From CAWDPQ01 sp049642465 (lineage in GTDB: Bacteria > Acidobacteriota > Vicinamibacteria > Vicinamibacterales > 2-12-FULL-66-21), in the NCBI GenBank assembly GCA_049642465.1, contig JBAROV010000229.1:1-64000 (forward strand): 64,000 nucleotides of DNA, read 5' to 3'. This document shows positions 23,162-31,446 of this stretch, piece after piece. Made by a program: the position numbers and the translations under genes. The notes below the pieces were generated by a model. It was not told the origin of the DNA and made no database searches. It saw only the letters and a program-made list of their open reading frames with translations. Position 1 is the first letter of the stretch. Each line of letters starts with the position of its first letter.

Positions 23162-24130
23162 ATGGACGTCACCGTTGCGCACTATCGTTTGCTGGATCGG
23201 CTCGGCGAGGGCGGGCTCGGTGAAGTGTTTCGCGCTCGCGACACCAAAGTCGGCCGGACCGTCGCGTTGAAACTGCTGCGCCCCGGCTTCCTGGACGACG
23301 CCGCGACGCGCGAACGCTTCCTCGCCGATGCCTCTGCAGCCGCGGCCTTATCTCATCCCAACATCGCCACGCTGTTTGACGTCGGCCAGCATGAGGGCCG
23401 TTGGTATCTCGCGTACGAGTACGTCACGGGCGAGACACTGCGCCAGCAGCTGGGCGGCCGGCCGATGCATCCCCGGCACGCGCTCGAAACCGCCATTCAG
23501 CTCGCCGACGCGCTCGCGGAAGCGCACTCACGCGGAGTGCTGCACACGGACCTCCGTCCTGAAAACATCATCGTGAGCGCAAAGGGCAGTTCCAAGCTGA
23601 TGGACATCGGTATGGGCGCCTGGACGAGAGGTGGGGCGACGCGTGCACACATCGCCGCCTCCTCGGTTGGCGGAGCCATCGCGACGTCGGTTGCTGCGTA
23701 CATGTCGCCCGAGCAGATTATTGGCGGCAAGGTGGACGCGCGGACCGACATCTTCTCGCTCGGGGTGATCGTCTACGAAATGCTGACGGGCCGCACGCCG
23801 TTTGGCGCATCAACGGCCGCCGACACGCTCGTCAACGTCACCGCTCGGATGCCTCTTCCCTCCTCGGGCGCCGTCGTCGAACTGCCGAAAGAAGTGGACG
23901 CGACGATCGGCCGTGCCCTGGCCAAGGATCTTGCGAGCCGACAGCAGAGCGCGGTGACGTTTGCTGCCGAACTCCGGAGCATCGCGGCCATGTTCGACGT
24001 GCGCTCGGGCGATACCGTCCACTCAACGCTGCTGCCGCTCGATGATGATTCTCCGAGCTCCGCAAAATGGTGGACGCTGGCCGCCGTGCTTGGCGCGGCC
24101 GGTGTGGGGCTCTGGCTCTGGTTCAGATGA
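23162..24130 (+). CDS. Serine/threonine protein kinase with C-terminal membrane anchor
   Basis: This 322-residue protein has the kinase fold with glycine loop LGEGGLGEVF, the ATP-binding Lys37 in VALKLL, the catalytic loop HTDLRPENI (Asp130 kept, but the usual Arg of HRD is Thr129) and the metal motif DIG instead of DFG (Asp148 kept). Catalytic residues are thus present with two conservative-site changes; loss of the HRD Arg suggests it is not controlled by activation-loop phosphorylation. The C-terminus is one membrane segment (WTLAAVLGAAGVGLWLWF), so unlike most bacterial PknB proteins it has no extracellular domain. It overlaps the convergent threonine dehydratase gene by 8 bases. Confidence 0.88.
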   Translation: MDVTVAHYRLLDRLGEGGLGEVFRARDTKVGRTVALKLLRPGFLDDAATRERFLADASAAAALSHPNIATLFDVGQHEGRWYLAYEYVTGETLRQQLGGRPMHPRHALETAIQLADALAEAHSRGVLHTDLRPENIIVSAKGSSKLMDIGMGAWTRGGATRAHIAASSVGGAIATSVAAYMSPEQIIGGKVDARTDIFSLGVIVYEMLTGRTPFGASTAADTLVNVTARMPLPSSGAVVELPKEVDATIGRALAKDLASRQQSAVTFAAELRSIAAMFDVRSGDTVHSTLLPLDDDSPSSAKWWTLAAVLGAAGVGLWLWFR

Positions 24131-25019
24131 TCGCTCGGAGCGTCTCGGCATCAATATTTGCTCCGGACAATACCACCGCGACTTTCTGAGCCGTTCGTTC
24201 AGCCGGCTTGAACCGCTGCCGTCGCGCGCCCGCGACCGCAACAGCCGCCGCGGCTTCCACAACCAGGCGCTCTTCGTTCACTACGCGGCCGAGCGCCGAA
24301 CGGATCTCATCTTCTGCGACGATTTCAATCCTGCTGACCAGACGTCTGACGATATCGAACGTCACGGCATCTGGATCGAGATTTCCGGCCAAGCCATCGG
24401 CAATTGTCGGCGCCACCTCGATGGCCACGATTCGCCCGGCCTCGAGACTTCGGGTGAACGGACACGACGCCTGCGCCTCAATACCCACCACACTCGCGCG
24501 CGTGCTCTCGAGCGCGATTGCGATGCCGCTGATCAGCCCTCCGCCTCCGACGGGCACGAAGGCGATGTCGAGATCGGGACAGTCTTCGAGAATCTCGAGG
24601 CCCACGGTACCTGCGCCCGCGATGACGTCCGCATGGGAGTATGGGGAAATGAACACAGCGGCAGTTCGTTCCGCATCCGCTTTCGCGCTCCGCTCCGCCG
24701 CGTCGTAGTCCTCCGTCAATCGCACGTCTGCTCCCAAAGACCGCATGCCTTCAAGTTTGGTTTGCGGCGCAGTTGCGGGCGCGTAGACGCGCAGCGGCCG
24801 ACCTTCCAGGCGCGCGGCATAGGCGAGCCCCCGGCCATGGTTACCGGCCGATGCGGTAACGATGGCGCGGCTGTCGCCGCGTTCTGTCATCGCGAGCACG
24901 GCGTTCCAGGCCCCGCGAATCTTGTAGGAAAAGGTGGGCTGAAGCGTCTCGAGCTTGAGATACACCTCGGCGCCGGTTTCGCCGGAGAGCCATTCCGACC
25001 GCCGGAGCGGCGTCCGCAA
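24123..25019 (-). CDS. Threonine dehydratase-like PLP enzyme (start uncertain)
   Basis: This is a fold-type II PLP enzyme with the Schiff-base Lys in TFSYKIRGAWNAV, ASAGNHGRGLAYAA, the phosphate-binding glycine loop PVGGGGLISG and the C-terminal VVLSGANID. There is no ACT domain, so it is the catabolic or serine/threonine dehydratase type. The first standard start is TTG at 25019 (RTPLRRSEW), but the preceding in-frame residues IADIRTAARRLRG match the normal family N-terminus. They would require a CTG start at 25073 overlapping the upstream stop (CTGA). The gene follows a small receiver protein gene on the same strand. Confidence 0.82.
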   Translation of the reverse strand: MRTPLRRSEWLSGETGAEVYLKLETLQPTFSYKIRGAWNAVLAMTERGDSRAIVTASAGNHGRGLAYAARLEGRPLRVYAPATAPQTKLEGMRSLGADVRLTEDYDAAERSAKADAERTAAVFISPYSHADVIAGAGTVGLEILEDCPDLDIAFVPVGGGGLISGIAIALESTRASVVGIEAQASCPFTRSLEAGRIVAIEVAPTIADGLAGNLDPDAVTFDIVRRLVSRIEIVAEDEIRSALGRVVNEERLVVEAAAAVAVAGARRQRFKPAERTAQKVAVVLSGANIDAETLRAII

Positions 25020-25069
25020 AACTCGACCGCGGAGGCGGCGAGCGGCGGTCCTGATGTCGGCTATGCCAA

Positions 25070-25435
25070 TCAGGGAGCGGGCGTCCTTGCCGAGAGCAGG
25101 ATGTCGGCGAGGTTGCCCGCGAATGCCGACCGCGGGAGTACCTGCTCGGCTCCGGCCTTCCGCGCCGCGCCGATCACGTCAGTGTGGACGTGTGACGCGA
25201 ATCCAAGAGTCCTGATGCGGGCGAGCGCCGGATCCGCCTTGAGCGCCGCAATCGTTCGCACGGGATCCGTCTTGGCGCAGTCGAGATCGAAGATCACCAG
25301 AGCCGGCCGATCCTGCTTCACGCGCTCGAGGATGTCCGCGGGCGTGCGCGCAAACGCGAGCTCGACGCCGACCTGTTTGGCCACCGTCCGGATTTTGGAG
25401 CTGAAGAGAAGATCGTCAACCGCAACGAGCACCAT
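25070..25435 (-). CDS. Single-domain response-regulator receiver-like protein
   Basis: This 121-residue protein starts MVLVAVDDLLFSSKIRT and has a probable acceptor Asp in LVIFDLDCAKTDP. The overall length is that of a lone CheY-like domain, and a conserved Lys position is not obvious. The ATG at 25435 has TATCAT 9 bases upstream. No kinase is adjacent; the gene runs directly into the threonine dehydratase gene with stop/start overlap. It may be a pseudo-receiver. Confidence 0.7.
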   Translation of the reverse strand: MVLVAVDDLLFSSKIRTVAKQVGVELAFARTPADILERVKQDRPALVIFDLDCAKTDPVRTIAALKADPALARIRTLGFASHVHTDVIGAARKAGAEQVLPRSAFAGNLADILLSARTPAP

Positions 25436-25444
25436 GGAGGATCG

Positions 25445-25450
25445 ATGATA
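25445..25450 (-). promoter_or_regulatory. -10 box of the receiver-like gene
   Basis: TATCAT on the minus strand lies 9 bases before the ATG at 25435. Confidence 0.4.
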
Positions 25451-25500
25451 CCAGCTATGTTCGCTGTCAGCGGCCACGTTCAGCCGCCGCGCGGTGGTAG

Positions 25501-26232
25501 TCAGGTAGTCGCGACTCTCTGGTGGACTATGCCGGGTTTTCCCCGTTCGCCTCCCGCCCCGGTACGATCGATCGGCTCGGCTATGTACAGCTTCCGCGTA
25601 TTGGCGATCGCAGCCGAAGCGAACGTCACGAGCAGACCGAGGATTGCCACAACACCTCCGACATCGAACAGCAGGAAGCGGTGACCGGCGATCACGACGC
25701 CATCGCTTCGCAGCAGCATCAGCGTGCCAATCGCCAACAAAATGCGGAGTTCCGTCGGTCCCATCTTCCAGTAGGACAGCCGGAAGGTGCCGAGCGCGTG
25801 CGTGGCGAGGGCGATTTCGATCGTCAGCAGGTAGTACGCGACGAGGAATCCCGCGCCAACGGCGAGACTCATATAGCCACCGAGCATCAGGCCGCCCATC
25901 AGAAACAATATCCCGAGCGCGTCGAGCACGTGGTCCACGTAAAAGCCGTACCGAGGGCGTTCCTGGTGACGTACGCGTGCGAGCGTGCCATCGAGGCTGT
26001 CGCCGAACCAGTTGACCGCCAGGAGAACGACCACCATGACGAGCGCGGCGGGCAGCTGATGTCCAACGGCGTAGCAAATGCCGGCAACGAGCAACGCCGC
26101 AGCTCCGACGGCGGTGAGGTGGTCGGAGTTTACCCAACGCGGCAGACGTTCGGCGATCCAGATGAGTGCCCGCTTTTCAACCGCCGCCAGCATGCTGCCG
26201 TGGATCCGTGTTTCTCGCGCTTGGGTGGCCAT
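25501..26232 (-). CDS. CDP-alcohol phosphatidyltransferase family membrane protein
   Basis: In this 243-residue protein the family signature D-x2-D-G-x2-A-R-x(8)-G-x3-D-x3-D is complete: GDSLDGTLARVRHQE then RYGFYVDHVLD. It has about six hydrophobic segments. Such enzymes move a phosphatidyl or phosphodiester head group onto an alcohol in phospholipid synthesis. The acceptor (glycerol phosphate, inositol or other) cannot be decided. The gene is alone on its strand, next to the divergent metallo-hydrolase gene. Confidence 0.88.
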   Translation of the reverse strand: MATQARETRIHGSMLAAVEKRALIWIAERLPRWVNSDHLTAVGAAALLVAGICYAVGHQLPAALVMVVVLLAVNWFGDSLDGTLARVRHQERPRYGFYVDHVLDALGILFLMGGLMLGGYMSLAVGAGFLVAYYLLTIEIALATHALGTFRLSYWKMGPTELRILLAIGTLMLLRSDGVVIAGHRFLLFDVGGVVAILGLLVTFASAAIANTRKLYIAEPIDRTGAGGERGKPGIVHQRVATT

Positions 26233-26281
26233 AGAGGTGCTCCTGTCCCGTAATGCGAAAATGGTCCTGGAACAGGCTCAC

Positions 26282-26926
26282 ATGATCATCGAGACGCGTG
26301 CGGTCGGCCCTTTTTTCAAGAACGGTTACATTGTCGGCTGCGAAGACACTCGTCAGGGCGTGCTCATCGATCCCGGGGACGAAGTCGAGGAATTGCTGCA
26401 GGTCGTGGCGGCGCAGCAGCTCTCGGTTCGCTACATCCTGCTGACGCACGCGCATCTGGATCACATCACGGGGGTAGCGCAGGCGAAGAAGGCACTCGGC
26501 GCACCGGTCGGACTGCACCGGGCTGACGAGTTCCTGTACCGAGCCGTCGTCCAGCAGGGAATGGCGTTCGGTTTTCGAGTGGAGCCCCAGCCACCAGTCG
26601 ATTTCTATTTCGATGACGCAGGCCCGTGGCGGTTTGGCAGATATGGCGTGTGGGTGTCGCACACGCCTGGGCATTGCCCAGGCGGCGTATGCCTCGCGAT
26701 TGGGAAAGAATCAGAAACAGGGCGGTCGTTGTTCGTAGGCGATACGCTGTTCGCTGGATCGATTGGCCGCACCGATCTTCCAGGCGGCGATACGGCAACC
26801 TTGCTGCGTTCGATCCGACAAGTCCTCTTCAGTTTTCCGGATGAAACGCCAGTGTACTCAGGGCATGGCGAGCCGACTACGATTGGACGGGAGAAGAAGA
26901 CGAACCCGTTTCTGACGACTTGCTGA
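26282..26926 (+). CDS. MBL-fold metallo-hydrolase, glyoxalase II-like
   Basis: The product has about 214 residues from the ATG at 26282 (ATG 26261 is in frame upstream). The metal motif THAHLDHITG is followed by HTPGHCPGGVCL, FVGDTLFAGSIGRTDLPGG and VYSGHGEPTTIGREK, the full set of ligands for a binuclear metal site. Length and motif spacing match the short hydroxyacylglutathione hydrolase-like group, which acts on thioesters. Its last 50 bases overlap the end of the convergent FHA gene, with coding continuing to FLTTC. Confidence 0.88.
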   Translation: MIIETRAVGPFFKNGYIVGCEDTRQGVLIDPGDEVEELLQVVAAQQLSVRYILLTHAHLDHITGVAQAKKALGAPVGLHRADEFLYRAVVQQGMAFGFRVEPQPPVDFYFDDAGPWRFGRYGVWVSHTPGHCPGGVCLAIGKESETGRSLFVGDTLFAGSIGRTDLPGGDTATLLRSIRQVLFSFPDETPVYSGHGEPTTIGREKKTNPFLTTC

Positions 26927-27203
26927 TTGTCAGCTCGACTCGGCCAATACCGAGTCGGTCCCCTTCGTTCAGCACGGCGCGCGCGACGCGCGCGCCGTTG
27001 ACGAACGTTCCATTCGTACTGTCGAGATCCAGAACTTCGAGCTGTTTCGCACCGGCCGTCAGCCGGCAGTGGATGCGGGAGACCATGCCGGCATCCAGAA
27101 CGAAGTCCGCACGAGCAGCGCGCCCGACGGTTTTGATATTCCCGGGCAGAATGCGAAAGGTGAAGGGCCGATCGGCTCCCTCCAGCGTCTTGAGCAACCA
27201 CAT
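26877..27203 (-). CDS. FHA-domain protein
   Basis: This 108-residue protein is just a forkhead-associated domain: GNIKTVGRAARADFVLD, SRIHCRL and DLDSTNGTFVNGARV, then a short Ser-rich tail. FHA domains bind phosphothreonine peptides, so the Ser/Thr kinase at 23162 is a possible source of the ligand (inference). It sits 9 bases downstream of the PntA-like gene on the same strand, and its 3' end overlaps the convergent metallo-hydrolase gene. Confidence 0.88.
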   Translation of the reverse strand: MWLLKTLEGADRPFTFRILPGNIKTVGRAARADFVLDAGMVSRIHCRLTAGAKQLEVLDLDSTNGTFVNGARVARAVLNEGDRLGIGRVELTISKSSETGSSSSPVQS

Positions 27204-27212
27204 GGCCGACGA

Positions 27213-28358
27213 TTAGGCAGGCTGGCTGAGCAACTCCCGTACGCGCGAGTGGACCACGTCGCCTCCCTGCGTCAGCAGCGTCTCACGGGTAATCTCATCG
27301 TCTGAAGAGAGCGCCAGGGTGGGCTGCTTCGCGCCGTCTTTGCCAAGGAGATGCAACAAGAACGTCGTGATGTTCTTTGAATACATCTGGCTGGCGTGAT
27401 ACGGCACGAGCGCCGGCGGGTTTGCAGGTCCAATGATGGTGACGCCGCGATGCGACACGACCTCGTCCGGCACCGTCAGTTCGCAATTGCCGCCGCGTTC
27501 CGCCGCCAGATCGACCACGACGGAACCGGGGGCCATCGTCTCCACCATCTCGCGCGTCACGAGAATCGGGGCGCGCTTTCCCGGAATCAGCGCCGTCGTA
27601 ATCACGACGTCGTTGGCAGCAACGACCTTCAGCATCATCTCGCGCTGGCGGCGATAGAACGACTCGTCCTGCGCTTTCGCGTACCCACCCTTGTCTTCGG
27701 CGTCGGCTGACTCGAGCGGCAACTCGACGAACTTTGCGCCGAGACTCTGTACCTGTTCTTTGACGGCGGGTCGTACGTCGTAGGCTTCCACCTTTGCGCC
27801 GAGCCGGCGCGCCACGGAAATGGCCTGCAGTCCTGCAACGCCGGCGCCCATCACGAACACCCGAGCGGCAGAAATCGTTCCCGCCGCGGTCATGAGCATC
27901 GGAAACATTCGCGGGAGCGCATTGGCGGCCAGCAGCACGCCCTTATATCCGGCGATTGTGGCCATGGACGAAAGCGCATCCATGCTCTGGGCACGGGTGA
28001 TGCGCGGCATCAACTCCATCGACAGTAGAGATGCGCCAGTGGCAGCGAAGTCGCGGACAGACTGCGGGGATCCGAGCGGGTCGGCGAACCCGATGACGAT
28101 TTGTCCCGCACGAAGCGCGTCGGTCCGCGGCAGCGCACGAACCTCCACGAGAATGTCGGACGAGCCGAAGACTTCGGCGCGCGGAACAATCGTTGCGCCC
28201 TGGTCGCGAAATACGGTGTCAGGAAATCCGGCGGCATCGCCAGCCCCGGTTTCAACGACTACCTCGAGGCCGGCCTTCTTCAGGGTGGCGACACCGGCAG
28301 GTATGAGGGCGACGCGCGTCTCCCGCGCAGCGGTTTCCTTGGGAACTCCAACTCTCAT
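27213..28358 (-). CDS. NAD(P) transhydrogenase alpha subunit, NAD-binding part (PntAA-like)
   Basis: This 381-residue protein begins MRVGVPKETAARETRVALIP, typical of the AlaDH/PNT family. It has VFVMGAGVAGLQAISVARRLGA and AYDVRPAVKEQVQSLGAKFV for NAD binding and MELMPRITRAQSMDALSSMA. In the proton-translocating enzyme this soluble domain works with the membrane parts PntAB and PntB. Neither is present beside it; FHA and hydrolase genes flank it, so its partners must be elsewhere. The ATG at 28358 has TAGACT 8 bases upstream. Confidence 0.87.
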   Translation of the reverse strand: MRVGVPKETAARETRVALIPAGVATLKKAGLEVVVETGAGDAAGFPDTVFRDQGATIVPRAEVFGSSDILVEVRALPRTDALRAGQIVIGFADPLGSPQSVRDFAATGASLLSMELMPRITRAQSMDALSSMATIAGYKGVLLAANALPRMFPMLMTAAGTISAARVFVMGAGVAGLQAISVARRLGAKVEAYDVRPAVKEQVQSLGAKFVELPLESADAEDKGGYAKAQDESFYRRQREMMLKVVAANDVVITTALIPGKRAPILVTREMVETMAPGSVVVDLAAERGGNCELTVPDEVVSHRGVTIIGPANPPALVPYHASQMYSKNITTFLLHLLGKDGAKQPTLALSSDDEITRETLLTQGGDVVHSRVRELLSQPA

Positions 28359-28369
28359 GGGGCAGAAGT

Positions 28370-30073
28370 CTAGTCGATTTTTGGTGGTGCCGGAGACTTC
28401 GACCCAGGTGCAGCGAGCCAGTCGGCAATCGCCCGTGCGACTTCGGGACTGATTCGTTTGCCCGCTAGCGACGCGTACTCCCCGATGTCGCCAGTTGTGG
28501 CGGGGACAAGCAGGTGGTTCAAACCTGGCAGCAGTCGCAGAGTCGCCGGCGGTGCCTTCTTGCGCGCGTTCGCCAATTTCATCAGCAGTTTTGCGTGGTG
28601 CGTGGCGACTTGCTTGTCGAGCTCTCCGTGAACGACAAGGACCGGCTGCTTGATCCTCGGCATCGTCTCGGAAGGATCGAACAGCAGCAGGCTGCGGTAC
28701 CACGGCGAGTCCACACGAGCCCGGATCTCAGGGGGAAGATCGTCCAGACCTTTTCCTGTCATGGCGGCGTCGAGAATCGTCTTCTGCAGCTCGACTTTCG
28801 ACGCACGTTCGGCGTCTGGCGTCTTCAAGAGGTCGAGTGAATACCGCTGCTGCTCGAGGATCAGGTCCACCCCGCGGGTGCCCATCGATGACATCACTGT
28901 CAAGGCGGAGATCTTCTTTTCGCGCGCTGCCGCGAGCATCGACACGGCGCCCCCTTCGCTGTGCCCGGCCACCGAGATTCGCCTCTTGTCAACGTCCTTT
29001 CTCTTCTCCAGCCATTTGACCGCAGCAACGACGTCCTCCGCATATTCCTGCAAAGTGACGGTCTCGACCCGGCCGCCGCTCTGGCCGACACCGCGTTTGT
29101 CGTAGCGCAAAACGATGAAGCCACGGTCGGCCAGATCCCCCGCGAGCTGAGCGAAGAGAGGGATGCCTGCGACGATTCCGTCGCGCTCGATCGGGCCGGA
29201 ACCGGCGACGAGGACGACGGCAGGGCTGCGCATGCGCGCCGCGGTTGCCGGAGGAGTCGTGAGCGTGCCAGCGAGGCTGAACCCCGCCGCCGGCACTCGA
29301 ACATCCGCGTCCGTCGGATTGCGCACCGTCTGCACGCGGCTGCTGACGCTCGCGAGATCCTGACGCGCGACGATGAGAGACCCGGTTGGGATCTCGAGCC
29401 GTGCGAAACGCCCCTTCTCGTCCACGCTGATTTCAGCCGGCAACTCTCCACCCGGATTGTGGAACGTGAGGCTGTAGCGCTGCGTGTTGACGAGCCCGGC
29501 CGCCGTCTGAAACTGGCCTGGCGTGATGCTCCGGACGGTCAGCTTGATTTCAGCCTGCGGAGCCACGTAAGCCGTGAATTCTGCGCCAACGCTCGACCCC
29601 GACAGCCTCGCGGCAAGTGCTTCGTACGGAGCAAAGAGGTTGTTCGGGAGGACAATCGTTCGAGCGGAGATCTGGTCCGTCTTCGAGTTGGTCACGCCAT
29701 TTTGCGTGATCTCGTTGACTGCCGTCGTGAGTCCGAACGAGGTTGCAAGGGCGATGCTGTTCTGACGCATCCGCGCGTCGAGTTTCAATTCGATGGGTTG
29801 CCAATCGGCGCTGTATTTGATCTCGAAGCGGTTGACGGTGACGTCAAGAGGTGCCCCTATGCGGCTCGTCGCGGTCAGGATCCAATCGCTGCCCGTCCTC
29901 GAAAGGCGAACCTGTTCGCGTCCAATCTCCCGGCCGGCTAGAAACACCGAGAACGTCGCTTCGCCTGGCACTGGCGTGGCGCCTTGCTGCGTACCAGCCC
30001 GCACCGCGATGACGCTCGAGAGCGCCAACGCCGCGGCGCACGCAGCCATACAATAAGAAGAGAGAGAACGCAT
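28370..30073 (-). CDS. Secreted alpha/beta hydrolase (S9/S33-like) with N-terminal beta domain
   Basis: This 567-residue protein has a signal peptide at about 1-27 (ACAAALALSSVIAVRAG), then roughly 240 residues of beta-rich sequence without catalytic motifs. An alpha/beta hydrolase domain follows, with VVLVAGSGPIERDG, FIVLRYDKRGVGQSGG, the nucleophile elbow VAGHSEGGAV, an Asp region VHGELDKQV and a His in LPGLNHLLV. It is likely a periplasmic esterase or peptidase-like enzyme; the substrate is unknown. TAACAT lies 6 bases before the ATG, so it has its own leaderless-type promoter. Confidence 0.88.
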   Translation of the reverse strand: MRSLSSYCMAACAAALALSSVIAVRAGTQQGATPVPGEATFSVFLAGREIGREQVRLSRTGSDWILTATSRIGAPLDVTVNRFEIKYSADWQPIELKLDARMRQNSIALATSFGLTTAVNEITQNGVTNSKTDQISARTIVLPNNLFAPYEALAARLSGSSVGAEFTAYVAPQAEIKLTVRSITPGQFQTAAGLVNTQRYSLTFHNPGGELPAEISVDEKGRFARLEIPTGSLIVARQDLASVSSRVQTVRNPTDADVRVPAAGFSLAGTLTTPPATAARMRSPAVVLVAGSGPIERDGIVAGIPLFAQLAGDLADRGFIVLRYDKRGVGQSGGRVETVTLQEYAEDVVAAVKWLEKRKDVDKRRISVAGHSEGGAVSMLAAAREKKISALTVMSSMGTRGVDLILEQQRYSLDLLKTPDAERASKVELQKTILDAAMTGKGLDDLPPEIRARVDSPWYRSLLLFDPSETMPRIKQPVLVVHGELDKQVATHHAKLLMKLANARKKAPPATLRLLPGLNHLLVPATTGDIGEYASLAGKRISPEVARAIADWLAAPGSKSPAPPKID

Positions 30074-30079
30074 CAGCTC

Positions 30080-30085
30080 ATGTTA
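30080..30085 (-). promoter_or_regulatory. -10 box of the secreted hydrolase gene
   Basis: TAACAT on the minus strand lies 6 bases before the ATG at 30073. Confidence 0.45.
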
Positions 30086-30122
30086 GCGGATCAGCGGATC
30101 AGCGGGTCAGCGGATCACCGGA
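30085..30122. repeat. 8-base tandem repeat upstream of ygfZ
   Basis: Four copies of AGCGGATC (the third is AGCGGGTC) plus a partial fifth copy run right up to the ATG of the YgfZ-like gene and overlap the divergent -10 box. The number of copies could vary between strains. Confidence 0.75.
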
Positions 30123-31087
30123 TGGAAAGTTACAAAGCAGCTCACACGGGCGCCGTTGTCGCCGACCGATCGGTTCGTGGCCGATTACGCCTGACCGGGA
30201 TCGACCGGCTGTCGTATCTCCAGGGGGTGCTGACCAACGACGTGGCTGTTCTTGCCCCGGGCAGCGGCTGCTATGCCGCGCTCTTGACCCCACAGGGGCG
30301 CATGATTTCGGACATGCGCGTTCTTGAACTTGGGGACGCGACGCTTCTCGATCTGCCTGGCGGGTCCACCGCGCGTGTCTCCACGCAGTTGACCGACTTC
30401 GTCTTCAGTGAAGACGTCGTGGTCCAAGACGTCAGCCAGACTCTGTCACATCTTGTCGTAATCGGCAGCGCAGCGACGCGTGCGCTGTCAGTCGCGCCAC
30501 TGCGACCGTTCGAAAACCGTCGGATTTCTGTGGCCGGGGTGGAAGTCGTCGCATCGGGCAATGACGAATTTGGCGTGTCTGCCATCGACCTGTTCGTTGA
30601 CGCCGAAAAGAAGTCCGCAGTACTCCAGAGCCTCCTCGAAGCAGGTCTCATGCAGGTGGAGGACGATATTCTGGAGACGATGAGGATCGAAGCGGGTGTT
30701 CCGCGGTTTGGCGTCGATATGGATCAGGACACGATTCCCCTGGAAGCGGGAATTGAGGACCGGGCAATCAGCCTGACGAAGGGGTGCTACGTTGGGCAGG
30801 AAGTCATTGTCCGGGTCCTGCACCGTGGTCACGGACGCGTAGCCCGGCGCCTGGTGGGCTTGACGCTTCCGCAGGGAGCGCAGGTTCCTGCCCGAGGTGA
30901 ACGGGTGGGGAGTGGCGACCGGCAGATAGGGTCAGTCACGAGCAGCACCTGGTCTCCGGCCCTCGCGAGGCCCATCGCCCTTGGCTACGTGCATCGCGAC
31001 TTCGTGGAGCCAGGAACGTCTGTCGAAGTTGGCGAACAAACGGGAATCGTCACCGCTTTGCCATTCACCGTTCCAGCAACGCGATGA
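30122..31087 (+). CDS. ygfZ: YgfZ/GcvT-like folate-binding protein
   Basis: This 321-residue protein contains the YgfZ signature KGCYVGQEVIVRVLHRGH, together with GIDRLSYLQGVLTNDV and LEAGIEDRAISLTKG. YgfZ (IBA57-like) helps assemble or repair [4Fe-4S] clusters in a folate-dependent way. The ATG at 30122 directly follows the 8-base tandem repeat; a longer frame to 29984 would run antisense into the hydrolase gene. The 3' end overlaps the convergent NUDIX gene by 23 bases. Confidence 0.9.
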   Translation: MESYKAAHTGAVVADRSVRGRLRLTGIDRLSYLQGVLTNDVAVLAPGSGCYAALLTPQGRMISDMRVLELGDATLLDLPGGSTARVSTQLTDFVFSEDVVVQDVSQTLSHLVVIGSAATRALSVAPLRPFENRRISVAGVEVVASGNDEFGVSAIDLFVDAEKKSAVLQSLLEAGLMQVEDDILETMRIEAGVPRFGVDMDQDTIPLEAGIEDRAISLTKGCYVGQEVIVRVLHRGHGRVARRLVGLTLPQGAQVPARGERVGSGDRQIGSVTSSTWSPALARPIALGYVHRDFVEPGTSVEVGEQTGIVTALPFTVPATR

Positions 31088-31445
31088 GCTCCGCGTCTGC
31101 AGGTGGAAACCTCAGTAAGCGCAATTCAGATCTCGAGACCCACCGCAGTTCCTGACCGAGGACACCGCGCGGTTCTCCGAGCAGCGCACACGCAAAAAAA
31201 TGCAATTCCACACTGCGTTCGGGGTAGGCGTGTGTGGTGGTAAGGACCTCACGCCCGACGTCGACGTCGCACCCGAGCTCTTCCTGAATTTCCCGGACCA
31301 GACACGCCTCCAGCGACTCGTCGCCGTCACACTTTCCGCCGGGAAATTCCCAGAGACCCTCGAGGTGGACACCGGCAGGCCGGCGCGTCACGAGGTAGGA
31401 GCCATCGCGTTCGATGATTGCCGCGGTGACGACCACCCCCGGCAC
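31065..31445 (-). CDS. NUDIX hydrolase, MutT-like
   Basis: This 126-residue protein has a complete NUDIX box, GGKCDGDESLEACLVREIQEELG in spacing (read as G-x5-E-x7-R-E-x2-E-E-x-G), preceded by LEGLWEFPGGK. It probably cleaves 8-oxo-dGTP or a related nucleotide. It starts with GTG one base after the mutY stop, so it is coupled to mutY. MutY here lacks its usual NUDIX-like C-terminal domain, which makes this pair look like a split version of that architecture, although this protein keeps a catalytic box. Confidence 0.9.
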   Translation of the reverse strand: MPGVVVTAAIIERDGSYLVTRRPAGVHLEGLWEFPGGKCDGDESLEACLVREIQEELGCDVDVGREVLTTTHAYPERSVELHFFACALLGEPRGVLGQELRWVSRSELRLLRFPPADAELIALLER

Positions 31446-31446
31446 G

